Part shown: positions 33,417 to 43,370 of the stretch, in pieces
Layout: each line of letters starts with the position of its first letter
Position numbering within the stretch: the first letter of the stretch is position 1
Assembly (NCBI RefSeq): GCF_910592395.1
Contig: NC_088317.1
Coordinates: 10,294,001-10,358,000, forward strand
Source: Lineus longissimus
Taxonomy: Eukaryota; Nemertea; Pilidiophora; Heteronemertea; Lineidae
Direction of reading: 5' to 3'
Length of the DNA stretch: 64,000 nucleotides
The notes under the pieces: model-generated
What the model saw: the letters and a program-made list of their open reading frames with translations, nothing else
What the model was told of the DNA's origin: nothing
Databases searched by the model: none
Program-made: the position numbers and the translations under genes

Positions 33417-35678
33417 AAGTCTATTTCCGAGGAGAGTGTGGCGGCTACATCAAACAGACCCCTGTTGAGCAGCCACTTAACTTATCAAGTCAGCCATAAA
33501 TATCTCTCTAATCACTCCAGGATCTGGGGCATCCCCAGCCTCCCCTTGGGGTTTTAGGTAGCTATAGCCTGTTCTCAACTTTTTGGAATATAGCATTTTG
33601 ATTGCTTGCATACATTTATGTGTAGATGATAAGTGGTTATAAGGCATTCATATGAACATTTTACTTTAAAATTCAGAACAGGGTATTGTTTTGCTTGGAA
33701 ACAGCGGACCTCACAGTTTACTGGGAATTTCCTGTCTCAGTCAAGAGTATTTATAGCATGGTTTGAGCTTTCAAAGTGCTTGTATGATGTATAGCAACAT
33801 GTATGTAAACTTAGATTGAATCGGAATGAATTAGTGGTACCGGTACAGGCTTCTGGGATCTGAAGATTGCTTCACTTTGTCTTCACACATACTTCAACAT
33901 GATGTTCCAAGTGCCAGGACTTGTTTCTTGTGCTTTTATTTTAAAGTTATTTGTGTATTTTATGCTCCCTATTTTACAAGGAGAGGATGCAGGGCATCGT
34001 GCAGTAGACTGAGCAAGCACAAACCAGGGGCTACTTTGAGCAGCAAAGTCAAAGTTGTTGTCCTTAACGTGTATGAGTTTTTTCAAACGAAACATCCGAA
34101 ATGGACAGTCGAAAGCTGTGTCAATAAGACTGCTAAAGCATGTGGAATTGGAACGACTTCAGTTTGGAATGTGAGAAGAGAGAAAAAAGTCACCGGAACG
34201 TCAGTGACCCCAAGGAAGAAGAGGAAGACCTCTGAAGAAGAAAGGATGCCTTCCCCTAGAATTTATGATTCATTTGTACGTTCTTCCCTCAGACGTCTTG
34301 TCCATAGTTTCTTTATGAACAATGAGCCTCCAACCCTTGACAAGGTGAAGAAAGCGTACGACAAAAAGAGAGGAGGAGGATGGAGAGGAAGAACATCTTC
34401 CAATGATGTCACGAAGCACCATGTACAGGTTGATTAAGAAAATAGGATTTCGATACAACAAAAGGAGTAGGAAAAGTTTATTGATTGAACCTGATGATTT
34501 AATCAAATGGAGACACTGTTACTTGCATCAAATTAGACAATATAGGGAGGAGGGTAGGCCAATTTTCTACCTTGACGAAACTTGGACATTTGCCGGGATG
34601 ACAACCCCAAAAGCATGGGCTGACACCAATCTTAAGACCGCGAAGCAAGCCTTCTTGGAAGGTTTTGGGCGTGGATGCTTGAAAGATCCAACAGGGAAGG
34701 GTGAAAGACTCATTGTGCTCCATGTTGGCAGTAATTCTGGTTTTCTGGATGGTGCAGGATTAGTCTTCCGAACCACTGGGAAGCTGGCAGATTATCATGG
34801 TGATATGAACAGTGCAATGTTTGAAAAATGGTTTCAAGAAGAACTGATCCCAAGGCTTCCAAACAATGCTGTCATTGTCATGGACAATGCCAAGTATCAT
34901 TCCCGTGAACTTGACAAAGCACCAACTAAAGGCTCGACAAAACCAGTAATGCAGGATTGGCTACAAAAGAATGACATTAAGTTTGAGGAAAAGATGACGA
35001 AACGGTTGGTTTATGATCTGATCACAGAAAACAGGAGTAAAGAAAAAAATATGCTGTGGATGAATGAGCAATGGAAGCAGGATTCACAGTATTACCTCCA
35101 TATCACTGTGAACTGAACCCGATAGGAATGGTTTGGGCGCAGGTAAAAGGGTATGTTAAAGGAAGAAACGCAACAATGAAGGTGAAGGATGTAGAGGATT
35201 TAACAAAAGAAGCATTGACCAAAGTAACTGCAGAGCAATGGAACAATTATAGTGAGCATGTGAAGAAGGACGAAGAAAAAATGTGGAATCTAGAGGGTTT
35301 AATGGATCAAGTGGTGGACAGAATCATTATAAGATTGGGAGAGGACACTGATACTTCAGACTCAGAAATGGAATACCGGCCTAGTGACAATGACAGTGAT
35401 GATTTGGACTTTGCAACTTTGGAATAAATCATGATGGATTATACTTGTAAAACACTCTGGAAGTGAATATTTGACACATGCAGGTAACACCCCGTATATT
35501 TCGTACAGCATGCTATCAGGAATCATCAAGGTTGACTCACTGGTAAAATCAGAATGGGGTTTAGCCACTTGATAGCATAGTAGGCCACATGTGGTGATAA
35601 GCATAATACTGCATTCCAGTGCGATAGCTATTGCCTTTGTTGATGGTTTGCCGCCACACTCTCCTCGGAAATAGACTA
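33417..35678 (+). mobile_element. IS630/Tc1-superfamily transposon with 28-bp TIRs
   Basis: Perfect inverted repeats AGTCTATTTCCGAGGAGAGT (continuing GTGGCGGC) at 33418-33445 and 35650-35677, with TA target duplications at 33415-33416 and 35679-35680. The length is 2.26 kb. A single plus-strand transposase gene lies inside (33990-35427). The spacing between the second Asp and the third catalytic position is about 80 residues, much longer than in Tc1 or mariner. This recalls the reported long-spacing DD82E (Sailor-like) group; that assignment is tentative. Confidence 0.88.
33990..35427 (+). pseudogene. IS630/Tc1-type transposase, third catalytic residue lost
   Basis: The N-terminal part (to about 34390) has an HTH-like segment (ACGIGTTSVWNVRREKK) and a basic KKRK stretch. 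The middle frame (from about 34380) has STMYRLIKKIGF, then FYLDETW (first Asp) and VIVMDNAKYHS (second Asp). The last frame (from about 35080) has LPPYHCELNPI followed by GMVWAQVKG, where Gly (GGA, 35125-35127) stands in place of the expected Glu, and then an acidic C-terminus. Frame changes occur near 34375 and near 35075. Two frameshifts plus Glu-to-Gly make it inactive. The start codon is unclear; the open frame extends upstream to 33877 but that part does not look coding. Confidence 0.88.
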
Positions 35679-35680
35679 TA

Positions 35681-36422
35681 GATATCGATAGTCAATATGG
35701 CTGCCTGACAGCTATTCTGGATTTCGCATTCTAGACCATAAAGGCTGAATGAGTGACTTGTTGGGCTTCTCTTTTCACTAGCATGATGAGGTGGGGTGAA
35801 GGGGTGCCCATTTGATCTGGCCCCGATTTGATATCACCGTTATAACCGTATGTTTGCGACTTTTAGTGCTAAGTAAAGAAATATCATGCGTTGCCATGAT
35901 AATGACAAACACAAAAACTATACTACTCCTATCCTAATTGAACATGTTAAACAAAACGAACTCCGCATGGAGCACATGAACCAGGGTTTCCTGTTCACTC
36001 AAGTGTTGGTCTAAGGAATCTTTCAGCATCCCTGAGATGATTGAATATGACAATGTATGATCGTCCATCAGCGCCCATCTTCTTCTTCTTCTAGTTTTCT
36101 CAGAGCAGTTGGTAATAATGACGATTATGATATATTTTATTTTTAAACCAAAAGGCTGTGCTCTTGCACTGGCTCTTTCATCAGCCTTAATTATTATTCA
36201 GCCCACCATGAAAAATTTTGTGTTCGGCTCAAAGTGTGCAAATTTAGATTCAAGAAAAACCATACTTCTTCCAGTAGAAAATCATTAAGTAGTTTTCTAC
36301 ACAGTGGTCCAAAAGGATGTTGAGAAAACTTCTAAAGTCAGTGTCACACACAGCATTGAAGCTTTACCAATATCACTATTTTTCTCAACAATTTACAATA
36401 CTTGATGATCTTTTTTTTCAAG
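35681..36422. other. Intergenic or intronic DNA upstream of the first seen MED4 exon
   Basis: No earlier MED4 exon could be recognised here or to the left. A polypyrimidine tract (36411-36419) precedes the exon acceptor. Confidence 0.5.
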
Positions 36423-37844
36423 CTGAGGAGCAAACAGAAACACACAAGAAAGCTGAAGGTCTTAAGCAGGAGATTGATCGGAGGGATGCTGACATTCGAC
36501 AATTACAGAAAAATCTCAAGGAAGCTGAAGCCATATTAGTAAGTTCCATATAATACTATTATGCCTGTTGATGCTGTACATGTATGTCAATCTCGGTGCC
36601 TCATGTGCAGTAGTGGAACACAAGTCACAATAGTGAATTCACATCAAACATGCAGGTTTTCTATTGGCCATTGTGCTGTCTCTCTTCTGCATTCAGATTT
36701 TGATGGGTGGGATTTTTGTCTCCTTAGCCTCTTAAAATCAAAGAAAGAAGGGCCTTCAACGTTGGACAAGGACTCAGTTTTTATAATGCTTGTAACAATC
36801 TCATTAGCATTGTGTGCTTGTAAGTCATGACCTGTGGTCAGACCTTGGCCATTCGAAACCTTCTAATTCGTTGACAGAAAACTGCGAGAGAGTTTGGTAC
36901 ACAAACTGCCCATTTGCTCAACATCTTGCCACCAATGTTCTTGCCATTTGGGGCAGTCCGTGAGAAAGGACGATCAGAATGATGATGAAAATTACTGCCC
37001 TGAGAGTCTAAGAAACTGTTTTGAAGTTTCTTTACAGTGCAGTCCAAAATTGTCTGGACGCCGACATACAAATATACAGCATACAAGTTTGAACTCTCAA
37101 GAAATGTTTCATGGAATATCTATGTTTTCCTCTTTCCATGCTTCCCAATATGAAGAGGTTCTAGGTTCCCCTTTTTTTTCTGATCCCGGAACTGCATTAT
37201 ATGTTCCCTTCGGACTGATGTTCCCTAGGTTTGTTTCGGTCTGCGTAAACCTTGCACTTTTAGTTAATGCATTGACCAGTCAGGGGCAAAATATTGGTGA
37301 GAAAAAACCTGTCCCTGACCCTGCTGTAATTCCCATATCCCTAACCCCAACCATAACTTTAAAAATGGTCTTGCTTCTAATATGATACTTTTAACCCTTA
37401 AAACACCGAATTTCCCTGGATTTCTCAGAAGAGGGTGCATTTTTTCATCCCCAGACGAACTTTCTCCACGAGGGCCCGCATCAATAGCCCCATCACTATG
37501 CACACGAGTGAAGAAGATCGTTTACTATCTATTGGAATAAGACTGATTCCGTAACAGCCGTTGCCTGTTGAGCTACGATCGAAATTTAAAAACTGTGTGT
37601 AAAAGGCTTTTAAGGGTTAACTCATTTCTACCCAATCGGGGGCCATACTATTCTACAATGCACTGTTAATATTACATTGTTTATCCATTGACACTTCAGT
37701 CAACTGCCATATTCCAAGCCAGACAGAAGTTATCATCAATCAACCGATCTGAGACGAAGTCCTCATCTTCTGAAGAACTCATAAAATATGCACATAGAAT
37801 TAGTGCGAGCAATGCAGTGGCTGCCCCTCCTAACTGGGCCCAGG
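36423..37844 (+). CDS. MED4: Mediator complex subunit 4, two internal exons
   Basis: Exon 36423-36538 (acceptor after a T-rich tract, donor GTAAGT) encodes a coiled-coil ending DRRDADIRQLQKNLKEAEAI. Exon 37700-37844 (acceptor 'acacttcag', donor GGTAAGC) encodes STAIFQARQKL...SSEELIKYAHRISASNAV and NWAQ. Both match the conserved core of MED4, a middle-module subunit of the nuclear Mediator that links transcription factors to RNA polymerase II. The phase between the two exons is 0 and the last exon ends in phase 1. The upstream N-terminal exons and the downstream exon (normally starting with an RRPYPTD-like stretch) were not found in the window. The 1.16-kb intron contains a piggyBac-type MITE. 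Three nearby HINE-like copies may also be intronic. Confidence 0.92.
37395..37616. mobile_element. 222-bp piggyBac-type MITE in a MED4 intron
   Basis: TTAA duplications at 37391-37394 and 37617-37620 flank inverted ends CCCTTAAAA and TTTTAAGGG (9 bp perfect). No coding capacity. TTAA target and CCC ends are the piggyBac signature. Confidence 0.75.
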
Positions 37845-37898
37845 GTAAGCATCATCATAAAACTTATATCCATATTGTTGTCATGTCAGTCAAGTTTT

Positions 37899-37948
37899 AG
37901 CAATGCAGTGTTTGCCCCACCTAATCGGGCTCAGGGTAAGCATCATCT
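37899..37948 (+). repeat. Partial duplication of the MED4 exon end with its splice donor
   Basis: The last ~37 bases of exon 37700-37844 plus the donor and 13 intron bases ('agcaatgcagtg...gggtaagcatcatc', 37808-37858) recur 91 bp downstream with about 6 substitutions. The copy still reads SNAVFAPPNRAQ and retains GGTAAGC. It has no acceptor of its own visible. Confidence 0.85.
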
Positions 37949-37959
37949 CTAGTGTCAAG

Positions 37960-38378
37960 ATTGCCTAAAAAGTGTGATATCTCTCTTATAAATGATGTGT
38001 TTTTGATAAAATTTCTATGGTAGGTTCTCCTACCAAGGATACATCACATATCGTATGGGTTTTTGATTTGACCTAATTTTCAGGGTCACAAAGGTCAAAT
38101 GGCGTAAATTGGCCGTTTGAGCGTAACTATGGCACATTTCTTAATCGCTAAAGCTATGAACTTGAAATTCGGTACACATGACTCTCTACATCATATAACC
38201 TCTGACACCAAGTTTCGGTCTGATCTAAATCTTGACTTGGCCACCAGGGGGCCAGAACTAAAAAAGGTAGAAAGGGCAATATCTCGCTTATTAGTGACTT
38301 GTTTTTGATGATATTTATATTGTAGGTACTTCGAGGAAGGATACATCAGGTATCCTATGGGTTTTTGATTTGACCTAG
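37960..38378 (+). mobile_element. HINE-like fragment, copy E
   Basis: About 1.4 units, truncated at both ends, with CCACCAGGGGGC at 38241-38252 and a mutated AGGGTCACAAAGGTCA at about 38082. Confidence 0.75.
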
Positions 38379-38553
38379 AGCTACACTCATACTCATAGAA
38401 ACAAACAAACACTATGCACCTCCCATCCAACAACAGTCATCAGAAGAACCAGTCAATTCTAGTATTTCATCCTTTTTCACATTGAATACTTAACTCGAAT
38501 AAAGTGAACAGTATTTGGCAGTTGGTTTACAAATAAATCAGTGTATCTGTTAA

Positions 38554-39205
38554 CCCTTTCACTGCTGGTAGCTTCTAATTTTTAGCTACCTCACCTGCCG
38601 GTAGGTTTCTTTGTTTTAACATGATTTTGAGTATGGATATTTCTCCACCCTGTAGAGAGAAGCCTCTGGAGATAGAGCAAAACAATGTATATAGAAGTTG
38701 TTCAGTGTTGCCTACTCTTCGAAATGGGACCATAATTTGCCCTAATTTGCATACCGCCATCTTGAATTTATAATGAGGACGAAAAAATTTTTGAAAAAAC
38801 TATGTATATCCTGAGTGTCACTATACACACTCTCATTATCGCTAATTTGTTCATCATTTACATCAAAGTCAGGATCTAAATCAGCATCATCGACGAACTC
38901 CTCACCAGAGTCCGAATCGTTCACTATATCCAGCTCATCAAGGACCTCAGACACAGTCAGTTTCTTGGTCATTTTGGCTTCAAATTACTCGAAAAACTTC
39001 CATACATCGAAATATAAAACCATCCGCCATGTTTTGCTGAACCATCTATACTACCGCGCCATCTATCAAACTTTACACTAACCACGCTCAATAACGAAAT
39101 TTCAATGGTTTTATAGTGTATGGATAATTGTCGCACAAGTGCGCCTCCGGCAGTAAAGGGAATAATATTGATTGTCGCAGAAGTGCGCCTCCGGCAGTGA
39201 AAGGG
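38554..39205 (-). mobile_element. Internally deleted piggyBac element
   Basis: TTAA at 38550-38553 and 39206-39209 flank inverted ends CCCTTTCACTGC / GCAGTGAAAGGG. The right end is doubled: 'gcgcctccggcagt(g)aaaggg' occurs at 39140-39160 and again at 39183-39205. Only the first ~75 codons of the transposase remain (38742-38972). The right TTAA abuts the 5' end of HINE-like copy F with one base between. Confidence 0.85.
38742..38972 (-). pseudogene. piggyBac transposase N-terminal remnant
   Basis: Starts MTKKLTVSEVLDEL, then a strongly acidic Asp/Glu/Ser stretch (DSDSGEEFVDDADLDPD), as is usual at the N-terminus of piggyBac transposases. The frame ends after about 76 codons and all catalytic regions are missing, in agreement with the element's internal deletion. 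Confidence 0.7.
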
Positions 39206-39210
39206 TTAAG

Positions 39211-40329
39211 TTTTTAGCTCACCTCTTAGCAGAGGTGAGCTTATCCCATATCGTGGCGTCCGTCGTCCGTCGTCGTCGTCGTCGTCGTCCGTCGTCCGTT
39301 AGCAGGGCACGTTTCGTAACTGTTAGAGCTATTGAGTTGAAACTTGGAACACATGTACCCTTATGTAATGACACCTTGGAGACCAAGTTTCGGTCCGATT
39401 CGTTTCATGGTTTGGCCACCAGGGGGCCAAACGTTAAAAGTGAAAATATGCAATATCTCCCTTAATAGTAGTCGGGAAATTTTGAAAAAAATATGGTAGG
39501 TACTTCTAGTAAAGGTGCATCATATATCCTCCGGGTTTTTGATTTGACCTCCTTTTCAAGGTCACAGAGGTCAAATAGTGTAAATTGGCCGTTAGGATGT
39601 AACGATGGCACGTTTCTAAACTGCAATGACTATTGATACCAAATTTGGTACACATTTACCCCTTAGTCAGGTGATCTCAGGGACTGAAGTTTGGTCCAAT
39701 ATGATTCACCACTTGACCACCAGGGGGCAAAATCCAAAAACCTTAAAAATGTGATTATTCCTTAACTTCTTGCCCGATTGCCACCAATTTGATATCATGG
39801 GTACATCTAACCACCATACAGTATATGTCACACAGGTTTTTAATTTGACCTTCTTGTCAAGGTCACAGAGGTCAAATGGCATAAATTTGCCGTCAGGCCG
39901 TAACTATGGCACGTTTCTTAACTGCAATGACTATTGATCACAAATTAAGTACACATGTACCCCTTGGTCAGGTGATCTCAGGTACCGAAGTTTGGTGCGA
40001 TCTGATTTGCCGTTTGGCCTCCAGGGAGGGGGCCAAATCCTAAATTCTTCAAAATGCCATTATTCCTAGTAATGACTTGCCCGATTGGTACCAATTTTAT
40101 ATCATAGGTACATCTAATTCTAACAACCATTCAATGTGTCACCAGGGTCTTCTTTGATTTGACCTACTTTTCAAGGTCACAGAGGTCGAATGTACTGTAA
40201 ATTGGCCATTTTGGGGAAATTGTAATTGCTTGGACCTACATCAAACCTAACACTACATGACACAATACCATGCTCTTTATCCATCTTTCCTCCACATGAG
40301 GTGAGCACAATGGCCCTGGCCATTTCATT
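39211..40329 (+). mobile_element. Complete HINE-like element, copy F (CACCTC family)
   Basis: Complete from TTTTT and the perfect 10-bp-arm hairpin (39216-39241, loop TTAGCA), through a GTC microsatellite (about 39257-39300) and three ~300-bp units, to the inverted subterminal partner GAGGTGAGC (40298-40306), terminal hairpin AATGGCC-CT-GGCCATT (40309-40324) and TCATT. AGGTCACAGAGGTCA lies at 39559 and 39860 (variant at 40174) and CCACCAGGGGGC at 39416 and 39717. It is the best reference copy of its family in the window; copy B shares its first 980 bp almost identically. Confidence 0.85.
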
Positions 40330-40479
40330 TACTCACTAACAATGCGGGCTAAGAAAATCATACCCATTCGACTTGGTCCTCGCCTTGCACTTTGAATTGA
40401 AACTGGTTGGTTGTCCCTGATGTAAAGCTGACGTCAAGAACTGCATGGCTGTCCCTGCTTAGGCTGGACCATGTTCACT

Positions 40480-40830
40480 GGACTAGTTTGTCACAACCAA
40501 CCTACACTTCAAAAGAATTGATGTAAAGGTCCAGACTGTTTCTGGTTGTGACCATGCATCTACTTGGCTGGTTTGTCTCAACCTGCACTTCAAACAATTT
40601 GATCTTAAGGTCCAGACTGCCTTTACTGCTTGCCCCAAGGTTGTGACCATGCATTTACTGGGCTAGTTTGTCTCAACCTGCACTTCAAAGGATTTGATAA
40701 AAAGTCCATCCTGCCATTACTGTTTGCCCCAAGGTTGTGACCATGCATCTAATGGACTGGTTTTTGACAACCTGCACTTCAAAAAAATTGATATAAAGGT
40801 CCAGACTGCATTTACGTTTCTATAAAAAAG
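40480..40830. repeat. Four-copy minisatellite, ~80-95 bp unit
   Basis: 'cctgcacttcaaa..attgatataaaggtccagactgc' recurs with starts near 40499, 40581, 40676 and 40770. Each copy is followed by 'ggttgtgaccatgcat(c/t)tactgg'. One copy lacks about 12 bp. Confidence 0.8.
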
Positions 40831-42005
40831 GGCATTCTTTAGTTGGGAGGGGGGGACTAGCTATCTAAACAGTGAAAGATTTATTTTAGGCGATGAGGTA
40901 CGTGTTCTGTAAATCTTTTACTATGCAGGAGATCAATGTGCAAAGGGTTAAACAATTTGAAGCAGGGGAGTCACCATATGGGAGTCTATACAATTCTGCA
41001 GTGTCTGTCGTTCGTCGTCATCTGTATCGTGTTTCAAAAGAAGTGGCATGTTTCTTAACCGCGAGGGCTATGAGTACATGTATTTCGCGGTGACCCCCCT
41101 GCTGATTAATTGCAAAAAATGATAATTTACCCCTTTTTTTCGGTCATCGATCCTACCTTCAACGATCAAACAACTACTTTGGGCACCTGTAATACATATA
41201 CTACACCTTTAACCCATATCCAGGCAACTACAGCGTACGCCGTATCCCAAAAAATGGCTGAAATGGGGCAACTACGGAGTATTCTGTAGATTTCAATCTC
41301 CCGCCTTAGCGAATCCCCCGTGATGTCACTGGCCTTTCCCGGTGTTTCAATGAAGATACACCATTATGCATCGTGTTTTGCTAAAAATCTGTTAGTTTTT
41401 TGCCGATTTTGTGGGAGAAAAAGAGGATTTTGTAAGTGATAATCAACTGTAGTTGTCAAGGTAACTAGCAGCTGTGTTGTGATGCTGAACTTGTTGATTA
41501 TGGTGGCGGTTTTTGTGTGAATTCATTTTGTAGCTAGGACACAGGACTAGAGGATAAATACTTTATGTTGGTCTGTTTTGCATGTTCTCTATTTTATTTT
41601 TTCCATCAAGTTTGGTGGTTCAGGGTGAACAAATTTGCGTGAAAAAAACAGCCAGTTTCAGTTGACCAGAACTCGGCCACATAAATATATATTCCTAATA
41701 TTAATGCAGAAACAGAGAGCTATGGCAGTCTAGATGCAAGGACCAAACGCGCCACTTAGCGGCAAAATACCGAAGCTGGCGAAACATTTATGATGGTCAT
41801 CGTGGTCTCATTTGGACATATAGCGCGATTGTGGGGTTGTAACTATTTTGCTTTATATTGTCACGAGAAAAGAAAAGCATGCGACCTAAAGCCAACCTAT
41901 TAATGTAAAGTGATAATTAGAAGGTATATAGTTAAAGAAATGTTAATAAATAATCATTCCTTGTAAAAAGTATGTGCTTACGTCACAGAGTCTCTGCATT
42001 GGTCA
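40831..42005. other. No gene; contains a 5' HINE-like fragment
   Basis: Bases 40975-41090 are a degraded 5' end ('gggagtctatacaattctgcagtgtctgtcgttcgtcgtc...cttaaccgcgagggctatga'). The remainder has only short frames and nothing recognised. Confidence 0.55.
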
Positions 42006-43370
42006 TTTTTGGCTCACCGTAAGGGGAGTCTATACGATAGCGCTGTGTCCGTCAGCGGCAGCGGCGGCGGCGTCGTCGTCGTCGTCCGTCGTATCCTGTT
42101 TCAGAAACAGTGGCACGTTTTTTAACCTCTAGGGCTATGAACTTAAAACTTTGTACACAGCACCCCCTAGGTCAGGTGACCTCTGACAATGAATTTCGGT
42201 CCGATCTGATTCTCAACTTGGCCACCAGGGGGCCAATTGTCGATGTCTAAAAAGTGTGATATCTCGCTTATTAGTGACTTGTTTTCGATGAAACTTTTGT
42301 TGTAGGTACTCATAGCCAATATACATCTTATATAATACGGGATTTTAATTTGACCTACTTTTCAAGGTCACAGAGGTCATATGGCGTAAATTGGCCGTTA
42401 GTGTGTAAACTATGGCACGTTTCTTAACCACTAAAGCTATGAACTTGAAACTTGGTACATATAACCCCCTATATCACATAGCCTATGGTGCTGAATTTCA
42501 GTTTGATCTGATTCTCAACTTTGCCATCAGGGGGCCAAAAGTGGAAATCTAAAAAGTGTGATATCTCGCTTATAAGTGACTTGTTTTTTAAAAAAATTTT
42601 ATGGTAGGTACTCTTAAGAAGAATACATCACATATCTGACAGGTTTTCAATTTGACCTACTTTTCAAGGTCACAGAGGTCATATGGCGTAAATTGGCCGT
42701 TAGAGTGTAAACTATGGCACGTTTCTTAACCAGTAAAGCTATGAACTTGAAACTTGGTGCCTATAAGTTACCCCCTACATCAGATAACCTCTGATGCCGA
42801 ATTTTGGCCCGATCTGATTCTTTATTCGGCCACCAGGGGGCCATAATGGAAAAAGTAAGAAGTGCAATATCTTGCTTATTTTTAGTGATTCGTTTTCAAT
42901 TAATCAATAACATTTTTATGGTAGGTTCTCCTAGCAAGGATACATCACATATCATAAGAGTTTTTGATCTGACCTGCTTTTCAAGGTCACAGAGGTCAAA
43001 TGGCGTAAATTGGTCGTTTGATTGTAACTATGGCACGTTTCTTAACCACTAAAGCTTTGAACTTGAAATTTGATACACATGACTCCCTACGTCATGTAAC
43101 CTCAGACACCGAATTTCGATCTTATCTGGTACTCAACTTGGCCACCAGGAGGCCAAAACTAAAATAGGTAAAAAGTGCAATATCTCGTTTATTAGTGACT
43201 TGTTTTTGATGATATTCTTATGGTACTTACTCCAAGCAACGATACATCACATGTCATACCGACTTTGGTTTGACCAATATACTATACATGTACAATGTTT
43301 CTTAATCTGGATGAATTCCAAAGCACCAAATATCTATACGGTGAGCACAATGGCCCCTGGCCGTTTCATT
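42006..43370 (+). mobile_element. Complete HINE-like element, copy G (CACCG family)
   Basis: The 5' end is TTTTTGGCTCACCGTAAGGG; then a GCG/GTC microsatellite (42053-42095), four ~300-bp units, the inverted partner TACGGTGAGC (43337-43346), hairpin AATGGCC-CCT-GGCCGTT (43349-43365) and TCATT. AGGTCACAGAGGTCA lies at 42365, 42667 and 42984; CCACCAGGGGGC at 42222 and 42830, with one-base variants at 42524 and 43142. Truncated relatives are copies A, C and D and the solo end at 28504. Confidence 0.85.

Noticed and set aside
33877-33990. ATG at 33877 as transposase start
   Set aside because: The first ~38 codons are Cys/Phe/Tyr-rich and unlike the family; the basic HTH-containing region begins later.
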